Assembly (NCBI GenBank): GCA_964354255.1
Contig: CAYGYX010000023.1
Coordinates: forward strand, 1 to 28,369
Origin: VGBK01 sp964354255
Lineage (GTDB): Bacteria > Actinomycetota > Acidimicrobiia > Spongiisociales > UBA11373
DNA length: 28,369 nt
Direction of reading: 5' to 3'
Part shown: positions 1 to 8,399 of the stretch, in pieces
Numbering within the stretch: the first letter of the stretch is position 1
How the letters are laid out: every line of letters starts with the position of its first letter
Notes under the pieces: generated by a model
Seen by the model: only the letters and a program-made list of their open reading frames with translations
Databases searched by the model: none
What the model was told of the DNA's origin: nothing
Position numbers and translations under genes: made by a program

Positions 1-1134
1 TTCACCGCCCGCAGCCCGCGCTGGGCCATCGCCTACAAGTACCCGCCGGAGGAGGAGACCACTCGCCTGCTGGCCATCGAGGTGAACGTGGGCCGCACCG
101 GGGCGGTCACCCCCTACGCCGTGCTCGAGCCGGTGTTCGTCGGGGGCGCCACCATCACTAACTCCACCCTGCACAACCAGGACGAGATCGCCCGCAAGGA
201 CCTGCGCGTCGGCGACACCGTGGTGATCCGCCGCGCCGGCGAGGTCATCCCCGAGGTGGTGGGGCCGATGCCCTCGCTGCGCACCGGGGCCGAGCGGGTG
301 TGGGCCATGCCCACCGACTGCCCCTTCTGCGGCAGCCCCATCACCCGCCGCCCGGGCGAGGCCGTGGCCCGCTGCACCGGGGGCCTGGCCTGCCCCTCCC
401 GGCTGCGGGAGTACCTGTCCCACTTCGCCGGCCGGGGGGGCATGGACATCGAGGGCCTCGGCTACAAGACCATCGACATGCTGCTGCGCGAGGGCCTCAT
501 CGCCGACCCGGCCGACGTCTTCTCCCTCACCAAGGACGATCTCATCAGCCGGGAGCGCTGGGGCGAGGTGTCGGTGGGCAACCTCCTGGCCGCCATCGAC
601 GCCGCCCGCGACCGGCCCCTGGCCCGCCTGCTCACCGCCCTCGGCATCCCTCTGGTCGGCGGGACGGTAGCCCAGGCCCTCGCCCGCCGCTTCCGGAGCC
701 TGGAAGCCTTGATGGCCGCCTCCGAGGAGGAGCTGGGTGCCATTGAGGGCATCGGCCCCGAGATCGTGCGCTCGCTGCGGGTCTGGGCTGACGACCCGGA
801 GAGCCGCCGCCTGGTGGCCAAGCTGGCGACGGCGGGGGTGCGCCTGGCCGACCCCGAGGAAGAGGGCGTCGACCGGGGCCTGTTGTCTGGGATGACTCTG
901 GTGATCACCGGCACCCTCGCCGGGTACTCCCGCGAACAAGCCCGGGCCGCGGTGGAGGACCGCGGGGGCAAGGTGGCCTCGTCGGTGTCCAAGAAGACCA
1001 CCGCCGTGGTCGTAGGAGAGTCCCCCGGGTCCAAGGTCCAGAAGGCCCAGGAGCTGGGAGTGCCGGCGCTCGACGAGGCGGCGTTCGGCCGGCTGCTGGC
1101 CGAGGGCCCGGCCGCGCTCGGCACGAGCGGCTGA
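1..1134 (+). CDS. ligA: NAD-dependent DNA ligase LigA, 5'-truncated by window edge
   Basis: NAD+-dependent DNA ligase seals nicks during replication and repair. The frame is open from base 1, so the start and most of the adenylation domain lie outside the window; 377 residues are visible of about 670-700 usual for the family. In order I see the end of the adenylation domain (SPRWAIAYKYP), the OB-fold (VVIRRAGEVIPEVVG), a four-cysteine zinc finger with Cys codons at 319, 328, 373 and 391, helix-hairpin-helix repeats (e.g. LGAIEGIGPEI), and a C-terminal BRCT domain from about base 880 (LSGMTLVITGTLAGYSREQA). The stop is TGA at 1132-1134. The catalytic lysine motif is not in the window. Identity is very secure. 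It sits upstream of the dap operon, separated by 76 nt. Confidence 0.97.
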   Translation, partial: FTARSPRWAIAYKYPPEEETTRLLAIEVNVGRTGAVTPYAVLEPVFVGGATITNSTLHNQDEIARKDLRVGDTVVIRRAGEVIPEVVGPMPSLRTGAERVWAMPTDCPFCGSPITRRPGEAVARCTGGLACPSRLREYLSHFAGRGGMDIEGLGYKTIDMLLREGLIADPADVFSLTKDDLISRERWGEVSVGNLLAAIDAARDRPLARLLTALGIPLVGGTVAQALARRFRSLEALMAASEEELGAIEGIGPEIVRSLRVWADDPESRRLVAKLATAGVRLADPEEEGVDRGLLSGMTLVITGTLAGYSREQARAAVEDRGGKVASSVSKKTTAVVVGESPGSKVQKAQELGVPALDEAAFGRLLAEGPAALGTSG

Positions 1135-1197
1135 GCCGGGCCGGAAGGCCGCCCGGACGCCGTCCTCTGCCTCTGCCGCCGTACGGCGCGCACCCGC

Positions 1198-1210
1198 TAC
1201 CGTGGCGCCG
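1198..1210 (+). promoter_or_regulatory. Putative leaderless promoter -10 of dapC
   Basis: TACCGT at 1198-1203 is followed by exactly 7 nt and then ATG at 1211, which puts the expected transcription start at the start codon. No Shine-Dalgarno is present. No clear -35 is seen. The same arrangement recurs before seven other genes in this window. Confidence 0.55.
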
Positions 1211-2359
1211 ATGAAACGGAACCCCGTCCTCGACGAGCTGGGCACCTACCCGATTGCCACCCTGCAGGAGAAGGCCCGCGACATGCGCGCTCGCGGTGAG
1301 TTCGTGGTGGACTTCTCCATCGGCGACCCCCGCGAGCCCACCCCTTCGTTCATCCCGGAAGCCCTCAAGGCGGCCGTCCCCGTCGTCTCCCAGTACCCGA
1401 CCGTCCCCGGCCTGCGGGAGCTGCGCCGGGCGGTGGCCGACTATGCCGGCCGCCGCTTCGGGGTGGAGGTCGATCCCGAGACCCAGGTGCTCCCCACCGC
1501 CGGCTCCAAGGAGGCCATCTTCACCACCCCGTTGGCCCTGGTCACCCCGGGAGCCGGCCAGGCGGTGGTGTTCGGGACGCCCGGCTACCCGATCTACGAG
1601 CGCGGGGCGCGCTTCGCCGGGGCCGACGCGGTGGGCATCCGGCTCGGTGGGGACTTCGTGCTGCGGGCCGGCGATATCCCCGCCGACGCCTGGCGGCGCG
1701 CCGCCGCCGTCTGGAGCTGTTCCCCTCACAACCCCACCGGGTCGATCACCGACGCCTCCGATCTGGCCGATCTGGTGGCCGCTTGCCGGGAGCAGGACGC
1801 CCTGCTGCTGGCCGACGAGTGCTACTGCGATCTGTACGAGGACGAGCCTCCGCCCTCCGCCCTGCAGGTGGCCGGGCCGGGTTTCCCCAACGTCCTCTCT
1901 TACCTCAGTTGCTCCAAGCGTTCCGGCATGACGGGCTACCGCAGCGGGGCGATGGTCGGTGACGCCCGGGCCATCTTCGCCCTGAAGGAACTGCGCTCCT
2001 CGGTGGGGGTGGCCTCCCCCGAGTTCGTCCAGGCGGCGGCGGTGGCCGCCTGGTCCGACGACGCCCACGCCGCCGAGCGACGGACCATCTTCGCCGCGAA
2101 GCGGGCCGTGCTGCGGCGGGCGTTCGCGAGCATGGGCTACGAAGTGGTGGGGTCCCGGGCCGGCATCTACCTCTGGGTGGCGGTCGGGGACGACCTGGCG
2201 GTCACGGAGCGCCTGCTCGACGGCGGGGTGGTGGTTTCGCCCGGGCGCATCTTCGGTCCCGGCGGCGAGGGTTTCGTCCGCTTCGCCCTGGTGCCCACGC
2301 TGGCGGAGACCGAGCAGGCGGTGGAGGTGCTGACGGCGTGCCTGAGCCCCGCGCACTGA
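1211..2359 (+). CDS. dapC: Succinyldiaminopimelate aminotransferase (DapC-type, fold-type I)
   Basis: PLP-dependent class I/II aminotransferase, 382 aa, probably converting N-succinyl-2-amino-6-ketopimelate and glutamate to N-succinyl-LL-diaminopimelate. Visible family signatures are the N-terminal segment FSIGDPREPTP, the substrate/PLP region SPHNPTG, DECYCDLY, and the Schiff-base lysine in SCSKRSGMTGYRSG (K236, codon at 1916-1918). The specific assignment rests on context: dapD overlaps its 3' end and dapE follows. ATG 1211 is preferred over the in-frame GTG at 1202 because a TACCGT -10 lies 7 nt upstream and the protein then begins at the conserved MKRNPVLDELGTYP. Sequence alone cannot exclude another amino-acid specificity, but the operon makes DapC the best call. 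Confidence 0.88.
   Translation: MKRNPVLDELGTYPIATLQEKARDMRARGEFVVDFSIGDPREPTPSFIPEALKAAVPVVSQYPTVPGLRELRRAVADYAGRRFGVEVDPETQVLPTAGSKEAIFTTPLALVTPGAGQAVVFGTPGYPIYERGARFAGADAVGIRLGGDFVLRAGDIPADAWRRAAAVWSCSPHNPTGSITDASDLADLVAACREQDALLLADECYCDLYEDEPPPSALQVAGPGFPNVLSYLSCSKRSGMTGYRSGAMVGDARAIFALKELRSSVGVASPEFVQAAAVAAWSDDAHAAERRTIFAAKRAVLRRAFASMGYEVVGSRAGIYLWVAVGDDLAVTERLLDGGVVVSPGRIFGPGGEGFVRFALVPTLAETEQAVEVLTACLSPAH
2323..2328 (+). promoter_or_regulatory. Shine-Dalgarno for dapD inside dapC
   Basis: GGAGGT lies 9 nt upstream of the GTG at 2338 and within dapC coding sequence. It supports this GTG as the dapD start and so the 22-nt gene overlap. Confidence 0.6.
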
Positions 2360-3147
2360 TCGATCGCGCCTACGGGGACCTCTCCCTGCTGGGGGAGGCC
2401 GAGGAGGCGGTGCACGCCACCATCGCCGCCCTCGACCGGGGGCAGATCCGGGTGGCCGAGAAGGTGGGCGGCGAGTGGGTAGTCAACGAGTGGGTGAAGC
2501 GGGCGATCATCCTCTACTTCCGGATCGCCCCGCTGGAGGAACTCCGAGCCGGGCCGTTCGAGTACCGCGACCGCATCGCCACCAAGCAGGGCCTGGCTGA
2601 GGCCGGGGTACGGGTGGTCCCGCCGGGCACGGTGCGCTACGGGGCCTTCTGCGAGCCGGGGGTGGTGGTGATGCCCGGCTACGTCAACATCGGCGCCTAC
2701 GTCGGCACCGGGACCATGGTGGACACCTGGGCCACGGTGGGGTCCTGCGCCCAGGTGGGCCGCCACGTCCACCTTTCGGGCGGGGTGGGCATCGGCGGAG
2801 TGCTGGAGCCGCCGTCGGCCCGGCCGGTGATCATCGAGGATGGCGCCTTCATCGGCAGCCGCTGCATCGTGGTGGAGGGGGCGATCATCGAGGAGGGGGC
2901 CGTCCTCGGGGCCAACACGGTGATCACCTCATCGACTCCGATCGTCGACGTCACCGGCCCCGAACCGGTCGAGTACCGGGGCCGGGTGCCGGCCCGGGCG
3001 GTGGTGGTCCCCGGCACGCGCCCGCGGCAGTTCCCCGCCGGCACCTACCAACTGCCCTGCGCCCTGATAGTCGGGGAGCGCTCCGAGTCCACCGACCGCA
3101 AGACCTCATTGAACGAGGCGCTGCGGGTGTTCGGGGTGCAGGCGTGA
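2338..3147 (+). CDS. dapD: 2,3,4,5-tetrahydropyridine-2,6-dicarboxylate N-succinyltransferase
   Basis: 269 aa. It transfers succinyl from succinyl-CoA to tetrahydrodipicolinate in lysine/diaminopimelate synthesis. It closely follows the Escherichia coli-type DapD: EWVVNEWVKRAIILYFR near residue 50, then a left-handed beta-helix with hexapeptide repeats (GVVVMPGYVNIGAYVGTGTM, DTWATVGSCAQVGRHVHLSG, GVGIGGVLEP), the charged loop RPVIIEDGAFIGS, and the C-terminal RKTSLNEALR. Length matches that family (about 274 aa) rather than the longer actinobacterial form known from mycobacteria. The GTG start overlaps dapC by 22 nt and has an internal Shine-Dalgarno. The stop overlaps the dapE start (GTGA), so the three genes are probably translationally coupled. 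Confidence 0.96.
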   Translation: MPEPRALIDRAYGDLSLLGEAEEAVHATIAALDRGQIRVAEKVGGEWVVNEWVKRAIILYFRIAPLEELRAGPFEYRDRIATKQGLAEAGVRVVPPGTVRYGAFCEPGVVVMPGYVNIGAYVGTGTMVDTWATVGSCAQVGRHVHLSGGVGIGGVLEPPSARPVIIEDGAFIGSRCIVVEGAIIEEGAVLGANTVITSSTPIVDVTGPEPVEYRGRVPARAVVVPGTRPRQFPAGTYQLPCALIVGERSESTDRKTSLNEALRVFGVQA

Positions 3148-4196
3148 GCCTGGCCGACGACCTCGCCTGGCTGATCGGCATCGCATCGCCGACCGGGGAG
3201 GAGGAGGCGCTCTGCACCGCCCTGGCCCGCCGCCTCAGCCCGCGCTTCGGGGCCGACGGCATGCTGCGGGTGGGCAATAGCCTGGTGGTGGGCCACCCCG
3301 GCCCGGGGACGCTCATCACCCTGTACGGGCACCTCGACACCGTCCCCGCCCAGGGCAATGCCACCCCGGAGCTGCGGGAGGGCCGGGTCTTCGGCTTGGG
3401 AGCCTCCGACATGAAGGCCGGGCTGGCGGTGATGCTCGCCCTGCTCGAGGACCGCGAGGTGGCCGCCGGTCCTTACCGGGTGAGTGCCGTCTTCTACGAC
3501 AAGGAGGAGGGCCCCTCCCATGAGAACGGCCTCGAGGAGGTGCTCGTCTCCGTGGGCTGGCTCTCCGCGGCGGCCCTGGCGGTGGTACTCGAGCCGACCG
3601 ACCTGGAACTGCAGCCGGGTTGCCAGGGCGCCCTCAACGCCCGGGTCATCTTCCTGGGAGAGGCCGCCCATAGCTCCCGCCCCTGGCTCGGGGTGAACGC
3701 CATCACCCGGGCGGGGGAGTGGCTGGCGGCCCTGCACCGGCGCCCACCGGTCCCGGTGACCGTCGGTGGCCTCGAGTTCCAGGAGGTCATGAGCGTCACC
3801 ACCGCCCACGGCGGGCTGGCCACCAACGTGATCCCGGCCCGCTTCGAACTCAACTTGAACTACCGCTTCCCGCCCACCGTCACCCTGGAGGAGGCCGAGG
3901 CCCGGCTGCGGGAGGCGGCCGCCCCCGCCGACGAGGTCGAGGTCTTCGACCGGGCCCCGGCGGCGCTGGTCCCCGCCGGTAACCCGCACCTGGAGCGGCT
4001 CGCCCGGATCACGGGGGCCCGTCGCACCGGCAAGCAGGGCTGGACCGACGTGGCCCGCCTGTCGCAGCGGGGGATCCCGGCGGTCAACTACGGCCCGGGG
4101 GAGGTGGCCCTGTGCCACCGCTCCGACGAGTCGGTGGCGGTGGCCAGCCTGGAGACGGCCTTCCTCGCCCTGAAGAGGTTCCTGACGGAGAGGTAG
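3144..4196 (+). CDS. dapE: Succinyl-diaminopimelate desuccinylase (M20 family)
   Basis: 350 aa. It hydrolyses N-succinyl-LL-diaminopimelate to LL-diaminopimelate and succinate, the step after DapC. M20 dinuclear-zinc features are visible: LYGHLDTVP (metal His and Asp), GLGASDMKAG (bridging Asp), the general-base pair in FYDKEEGPS, LEPTD (metal ligand), a dimerisation-domain segment from about residue 170 (QGALNARVIFLGEAAHSS), and the C-terminal His ligand in LCHRSDES. The GTG start overlaps the dapD stop by 4 nt. Length fits the actinobacterial DapE group (about 350-380 aa). It is the last gene of the dapCDE unit; a strong hairpin follows at 4243-4268. Confidence 0.93.
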   Translation: MSLADDLAWLIGIASPTGEEEALCTALARRLSPRFGADGMLRVGNSLVVGHPGPGTLITLYGHLDTVPAQGNATPELREGRVFGLGASDMKAGLAVMLALLEDREVAAGPYRVSAVFYDKEEGPSHENGLEEVLVSVGWLSAAALAVVLEPTDLELQPGCQGALNARVIFLGEAAHSSRPWLGVNAITRAGEWLAALHRRPPVPVTVGGLEFQEVMSVTTAHGGLATNVIPARFELNLNYRFPPTVTLEEAEARLREAAAPADEVEVFDRAPAALVPAGNPHLERLARITGARRTGKQGWTDVARLSQRGIPAVNYGPGEVALCHRSDESVAVASLETAFLALKRFLTER

Positions 4197-4242
4197 GGCG
4201 CCGATCGCCTCCCCGGGGCACAGAGGAAGCCCTCTCCCCCCG

Positions 4243-4268
4243 CCCTCTCCCGCTGGGGCGGGAGAGGG
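4243..4268 (+). terminator. Strong hairpin after dapE, member of a dispersed palindrome family
   Basis: CCCTCTCCCGC and GCGGGAGAGGG form a perfect 11-bp stem with a 4-nt loop. No U-tract follows. The same stem sequence recurs at 26682-26707 and, as half-sites, at 14288-14344, so it could be a REP-like element acting as a terminator or mRNA 3' stabiliser. Confidence 0.6.
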
Positions 4269-4337
4269 GGCGCGCCAATCGCCGTAGGCGTGGCGCGGAG
4301 GGGGAATGTGACCCACGGCCCGTTGCGCCGGTGGGGG

Positions 4338-4350
4338 TACCATCGGCCCC
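4338..4350 (+). promoter_or_regulatory. Putative leaderless promoter -10 of gatCAB
   Basis: TACCAT at 4338-4343, then 7 nt, then GTG 4351. There is no Shine-Dalgarno before this GTG, consistent with a leaderless transcript for the gat operon. Confidence 0.55.
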
Positions 4351-4641
4351 GTGCCCGTGGACATCGACATCGCCAAGGTGGCCCGCCTCGCCCGCCTCGC
4401 CTTGACTCCTGAGGAGATGGTGCGCTACGGGGCGCAGTTGGGGGCGATCCTCGAGCACGCCGCCCAGGTGCAGGCCCTGGCCACCGAGGGGGTTCCCCCC
4501 ACCGCCCACCCCCTGCCCATGCTCAACGCGCTCCGACCCGACGAGGTGGAAGAGACCCTCGACCGGGAGGAGGTCCTCGCCCAGGCCCCCGACCGGCAGG
4601 GCCCCTACTTCCGGGTACCTCCCTTCATGGAGGAGGCATGA
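4351..4641 (+). CDS. gatC: Aspartyl/glutamyl-tRNA amidotransferase subunit C
   Basis: 96 aa, the normal GatC length. GatC is a small tether that wraps the GatA-GatB interface. Visible family features are the N-terminal IAKVARLARLALTPEEM and the C-terminal ALRPDEVEETLDREEVLAQAP followed by GPYFRVPPFMEE, typical of GatC ending in the FRVPR-like segment. The GTG start is chosen because a TACCAT element lies 7 nt upstream and the family's IAKVARLA motif begins close to this N-terminus. The stop overlaps the gatA start by 4 nt (ATGA), giving the classical C-A-B order. Confidence 0.95.
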   Translation: MPVDIDIAKVARLARLALTPEEMVRYGAQLGAILEHAAQVQALATEGVPPTAHPLPMLNALRPDEVEETLDREEVLAQAPDRQGPYFRVPPFMEEA

Positions 4642-6116
4642 TCGGCGACCCCGCCGACCTCACCCTCGCCGAGGCAGGGACGGCCCTGCGCTCGGGAGAG
4701 CTGAGCGCCTCCGCCCTGCTGAGCGCGGTGCGCCGGCGGGCGGCGGCCACCGAGGCCCAGCTGCACGCCTACCTGACCATCGACGCCGAGGGGGCGGAGC
4801 GGGCGGCGGCTGAGGCCGACGCCGCCTTCGCTGCCGGGCGCGACCCCGGGCCGCTGGCCGGCATCCCCCTGGCGGTCAAGGACAACATGGTCACCCGCGG
4901 CGTCGAGACCACCTGCGGGTCGCGCATCCTGGCCGGGTACCACCCTCCCTACGACGCCACGGTGGTGGCCCGCCTCCGGCAGGCGGGGGCAGTGATCGTC
5001 GGCAAGACCAACATGGATGAGTTCGCCATGGGCTCCTCCACCGAGAACTCGGCGTACGGCCCCACCCGCAACCCCTGGGACCCGGCGCGCGTCCCGGGGG
5101 GATCGTCCGGGGGCTCGGCGGCGGTGGTGGCGGTCGGCTCGGCGCTGGGTTCGCTGGGGTCGGACACCGGGGGCTCCATCCGCCAGCCGGCGGCACTGTG
5201 CGGGGTGGTGGGCTTCAAGCCGACCTACGGGCTGGTCAGCCGCTACGGCCTGGTCGCCTTCGCTTCCTCGCTCGACCAGATCGGTCCCTTCGCCCGGACG
5301 GTGGCCGACGCGGCCACCCTCTTCGAGGCCATCGCCGGCCACGATCCCTCCGACGCCACCTCCTACCGGGGCCCGGTGCCGGAGGTGCGTTCCACCCTCG
5401 AGGTTGGCCCCGGGGACCTGCGGGTGGGGGTCATCAGCGAACTGGCCGGGGAAGGCAACGAACCGGCGGTGCTGGCCGCCTTCCGCCGGACCCTGGAGCG
5501 GCTGGCGGCGGCCGGGGCGTCGGTGCGCGAGTTGTCCCTGCCCTCGATGGCCTACGCCCTCGATGCCTACTACCTGATCGCCCCGGCGGAGTGCTCCGCC
5601 AACCTGGCCCGCTTCGACGGGGTGCGCTACGGCCGGCGCCTGCCCGGGGAGACCGTGGAGCAGATGATGGCGGCCAGCCGGCGCGACGGGTTCGGTCCCG
5701 AGGTGACCCGACGCATCCTGCTGGGCACCTACGCGCTGTCGGCCGGCTACTACGAAGCCTTCTACGGGCAGGCACAGAAGGTGCGCACGCTGGTGATCGA
5801 GGACTTTGCCACCGCCTACGAGCAGGTCGACGTCCTGGTGACCCCCACCAGCCCCACCACCGCCTTCCCCATCGGGGAACGGGTGGAGGACCCGCTGGCC
5901 ATGTACCTGGCCGACGTCTGCACGATCCCCTGCAACCTGGGCGGCGGCCCCGGGATCTCGGTGCCGGTAGGCCTCGACGGGAGGGGACTGCCCATCGGCT
6001 TCCAGGTTCTCGCCCCGGCCCTCGGCGAGGCGGTCCTGCTGCGGACCGCCCGGGCGGTAGAGGACCTGGCCGGCTTCGCCGACCGGCCCGCCCTGGCCAG
6101 CTCCGAGGTGGGCTGA
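4638..6116 (+). CDS. gatA: Aspartyl/glutamyl-tRNA amidotransferase subunit A
   Basis: 492 aa glutaminase subunit of GatCAB. It releases ammonia from glutamine for transamidation of Glu-tRNA(Gln), and of Asp-tRNA(Asn) if a non-discriminating AspRS is present. The amidase signature is intact: K81 (LAVKDNM), cis-Ser S156 in GGSSGGS, and nucleophile S180 in DTGGSIRQPA. The spacing between the three equals that of Staphylococcus aureus GatA as I recall it (K79/S154/S178). GGAGGA lies just upstream of the ATG. The start overlaps gatC by 4 nt and the stop overlaps the gatB start by 1 nt (TGATG). Confidence 0.97.
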   Translation: MIGDPADLTLAEAGTALRSGELSASALLSAVRRRAAATEAQLHAYLTIDAEGAERAAAEADAAFAAGRDPGPLAGIPLAVKDNMVTRGVETTCGSRILAGYHPPYDATVVARLRQAGAVIVGKTNMDEFAMGSSTENSAYGPTRNPWDPARVPGGSSGGSAAVVAVGSALGSLGSDTGGSIRQPAALCGVVGFKPTYGLVSRYGLVAFASSLDQIGPFARTVADAATLFEAIAGHDPSDATSYRGPVPEVRSTLEVGPGDLRVGVISELAGEGNEPAVLAAFRRTLERLAAAGASVRELSLPSMAYALDAYYLIAPAECSANLARFDGVRYGRRLPGETVEQMMAASRRDGFGPEVTRRILLGTYALSAGYYEAFYGQAQKVRTLVIEDFATAYEQVDVLVTPTSPTTAFPIGERVEDPLAMYLADVCTIPCNLGGGPGISVPVGLDGRGLPIGFQVLAPALGEAVLLRTARAVEDLAGFADRPALASSEVG

Positions 6117-7561
6117 TGGGCTACGAGGCGGCCATTGGGGTGGAGACCCATGTCGAGCTGACCACTCGCTCCAAGATGTTCTGCGGCTGCCCCAACCGCT
6201 TCGGGTCCGAGCCCAACACCAACGTCTGCCCGGTGTGCCTGGGGCTGCCGGGGGCCCTCCCCGTTCCCAACGAGCGGGCCATCGAGCTGACGGTGTCCCT
6301 CGGCTTGGCCCTCGAGGCCGAGATCGCCCCCCACTCCCTGTTCCACCGCAAGAACTACTTCTACGCCGACCTGCCCAAGAACTACCAGATCTCTCAGTTC
6401 CTTTCCCCCCTCTGCCGGGGCGGGCACCTCGGCGTGGAGACCGGGCAGGGGACGGCCCGGGTGGGGATCACCCGGGTCCACCTCGAGGAAGACACCGGGA
6501 AGAGCATCCACCTGGGGGAGTCGGGGCGCATCCGGGCGGCCGAGGCCGCCCTGCTCGACTTCAACCGCTCCGGGATCCCCCTCATGGAGGTGGTGAGCGA
6601 GCCCGACATCCGCAGCCCGGAGGAGGCGCGGGCCTACGCCGGCGAACTGCGGGCCATCATCCTGGCGCTGGGCCTCTCCGACGCCCGGCTCGAAGAGGGG
6701 CGGATGCGCTTCGACGCCAACGTCTCGGTCCGCCCCGAGGGGAGCGAGGGCCTAGGTACCAAGGTGGAAGTCAAGAACATGAACTCGCTGCGCTCCCTGC
6801 AGCGGGCCCTCGCCTTCGAGATCGACCGCCAGTCGGCCCTACTCGCCGCCGGGCAGGAGGTGGAGCAGGAAACCCGTCATTGGGATGAGGCGGCGGGCTG
6901 CACCCGGGCCGGCCGGAGCAAGGAGGAGTCGAGCGACTACCGCTACTTCCCCGAGCCCGACCTGGTCCCGGTCGCACTGGACGCCGCCCGGCTCCAGCGC
7001 CTGCGGGCCACCCTGCCCGAGCTGCCGGCGCAGCGGCGAGCCCGCTACCGCTCGCGGGGCCTCGACGCCCCCGCCGCCCGCCTCGTAGTCGAAGGGGAGG
7101 GCTACGGGGCTCTGTGGGAAGAGGCGGTCGCCGCCGGTGCCGACGCCCGTACCGTGGCCAACTGGCTGGTGGGGGAGGTGACCGCTCAGCTCCGCCGCCT
7201 GGGGGTGGGTGCCGCGGAGACCCCGCTCACCGGTGTCTACCTGGCCGAACTACACGGCCTGGTCGAGGGCGGGCGGCTCTCCGCCACCGCCGCCAAGGAG
7301 GTGCTGGCCGGGGTGCTCGAGGGGGAGGGCTCGCCCCAGCAGGTGGCCGTTGGCCGCGACCTCATCCAGATCTCCGACGAGGCGGTGCTCGCGGCGGCGG
7401 TGGACGAGGTGCTCGCCGCGCATCCGGCCGAGGTGGGGCGCCTGCGCGCCGGTGAGGAGCGGCTCATCGGCTTCCTGGTGGGCCGGGTGATGCAGTCCAC
7501 CGGGGGGAAGGCCGACCCGCGCCGGGTGAGCGAGGCGATCCGGCGGCGGGCCTCGGCGTGA
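6116..7561 (+). CDS. gatB: Aspartyl/glutamyl-tRNA amidotransferase subunit B
   Basis: 481 aa. GatB binds the tRNA, activates the glutamyl (or aspartyl) group with ATP and channels ammonia from GatA. Visible are the N-terminal YEAAIGVETHVELTTRSKMF, a cysteine cluster (FCGCPN...NVCPVCLGLPGALP) that binds zinc in some homologues, the cradle core (FHRKNYFYADLPKNYQISQF, EVVSEPDIRS), and the C-terminal YqeY-like tail ending KADPRRVSEAIRRRAS. The ATG overlaps the gatA TGA; GAGGTGGG just upstream is a reasonable ribosome site. The same frame stays open far upstream through gatA, but that part is out of frame with GatA and has no GatB homology, so the start is placed at 6116. Confidence 0.97.
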   Translation: MGYEAAIGVETHVELTTRSKMFCGCPNRFGSEPNTNVCPVCLGLPGALPVPNERAIELTVSLGLALEAEIAPHSLFHRKNYFYADLPKNYQISQFLSPLCRGGHLGVETGQGTARVGITRVHLEEDTGKSIHLGESGRIRAAEAALLDFNRSGIPLMEVVSEPDIRSPEEARAYAGELRAIILALGLSDARLEEGRMRFDANVSVRPEGSEGLGTKVEVKNMNSLRSLQRALAFEIDRQSALLAAGQEVEQETRHWDEAAGCTRAGRSKEESSDYRYFPEPDLVPVALDAARLQRLRATLPELPAQRRARYRSRGLDAPAARLVVEGEGYGALWEEAVAAGADARTVANWLVGEVTAQLRRLGVGAAETPLTGVYLAELHGLVEGGRLSATAAKEVLAGVLEGEGSPQQVAVGRDLIQISDEAVLAAAVDEVLAAHPAEVGRLRAGEERLIGFLVGRVMQSTGGKADPRRVSEAIRRRASA

Positions 7562-7592
7562 GGCGGCTCGCGCAGCGGACGGCCGTGGGGGA

Positions 7593-8246
7593 GTGGTGAG
7601 CCGGGCCGTCGTCTTCGACTGCGACGGGGTGCTGGTCGATTCGGAGCCCCACTCGGCGGCGGCCTGGGTGGCGGTGCTGGGGCGCCGGGGCCACCGGGCC
7701 ACCGCCGCCGACGTCGCCGATTGCACCGGCCTCGGCTACGCCGCCACCTACGACCACCTGGCCGCTGTCGACTCGGCGGTGGCGCTGCCCCCGGCCGAGG
7801 CGCTGTGGCCGGAGGTGCAGGCGGCCTTGGCCGCCTCCTTCGACCGGGGGCTCGCCGTCTTCCCCGACGCCGCCGACTGCGTCACCGAACTGGCCTTCGC
7901 CGGGGTGCCGCTGGGGGTGGCCTCCAGCAGCCGGCGCGAGCGCCTCGACCTGACCCTGGAGCGCAGCGGGCTGGGGCGGTACTTCGCCGCCACGGTCGCG
8001 GGGGACGAGGTGGAGCACGGCAAGCCGGCCCCCGACGTCTACCTGCTGGCGGCCGAGCGCCTCGGGGTGCGAGCCGAGGACTGCCTGGCGGTGGAGGACA
8101 CCGGGCACGGGGCTGCGTCGGCGGTGTCGGCGGGGATGCGGGTGCTGGGGGTGGCCCGGCGCCCTGAGGAGGTCGGCCGCCTGCTCGCCGCCGGGGCGGC
8201 CCTGGTGGATCGGCTCGACCCCGGGGTGCTGCGGGCACTGCTGTAG
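7593..8246 (+). CDS. HAD-superfamily hydrolase, beta-phosphoglucomutase/phosphatase-like
   Basis: 217 aa cytosolic phosphatase or phosphomutase. HAD motifs are complete: motif I VVFDCDGVLVDSEP (nucleophile and general acid Asp), motif II VASSSRRERL, motif III Lys in HGKPAPDVYLLAAERLG, and motif IV VEDTGHGAASAVSAGM. The helical cap between about residues 17 and 85 gives subfamily IA (beta-PGM, GPH-like). The substrate cannot be read from sequence. It follows gatB after 31 nt in the same direction with no promoter-like element between, so it may be read from the gat transcript. GTG 7593 and GTG 7596 are both possible starts. A palindrome-rich stretch follows. Confidence 0.88.
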   Translation: MVSRAVVFDCDGVLVDSEPHSAAAWVAVLGRRGHRATAADVADCTGLGYAATYDHLAAVDSAVALPPAEALWPEVQAALAASFDRGLAVFPDAADCVTELAFAGVPLGVASSSRRERLDLTLERSGLGRYFAATVAGDEVEHGKPAPDVYLLAAERLGVRAEDCLAVEDTGHGAASAVSAGMRVLGVARRPEEVGRLLAAGAALVDRLDPGVLRALL

Positions 8247-8248
8247 TC

Positions 8249-8291
8249 GCCTCCCCCGCGGGGGAAGGGAGGCGCGCCCGGCGCAGCCGGG
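8249..8291 (+). terminator. Tandem hairpins after the HAD gene, probable terminator
   Basis: A perfect 14-nt palindrome lies at 8252-8265 (TCCCCCGCGGGGGA), nested in GCCTCCC (8249-8255) / GGGAGGC (8267-8273). A second hairpin follows: CCCGGC (8277-8282), 3-nt loop, GCCGGG (8286-8291). There is no U-tract. It separates the gat/HAD unit from the TIR gene. Confidence 0.5.
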
Positions 8292-8345
8292 TTGCAGAGG
8301 GCGAAGGCACTGCTGAGCCGCTGTCCCCGGCGAGGGTCGATGCCG

Positions 8346-8351
8346 TAGTGT
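8346..8351 (+). promoter_or_regulatory. Possible -10 element of the TIR gene
   Basis: TAGTGT lies 48 nt upstream of the TTG start, which would give a leader of about 40 nt carrying the GAGGAG ribosome site at 8389-8394. No -35 is recognisable. Confidence 0.3.
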
Positions 8352-8399
8352 GCGGGGTGCGGCCCTGCTACAGGAGGGCCCGGTCCCTGAGGAGTCGGC

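Noticed and set aside
905..2356. Long minus-strand open frame (483 aa) opposite ligA/dapC
   Set aside because: Low-complexity Gly/Arg/Pro translation with no domain; a shadow of dapC caused by high GC.
5198..6115. Possible N-terminal extension of GatB (787-aa open frame)
   Set aside because: The extension reads gatA in another frame and is Arg/Gly-rich; GatB homology begins exactly at ATG 6116, which overlaps the gatA stop.
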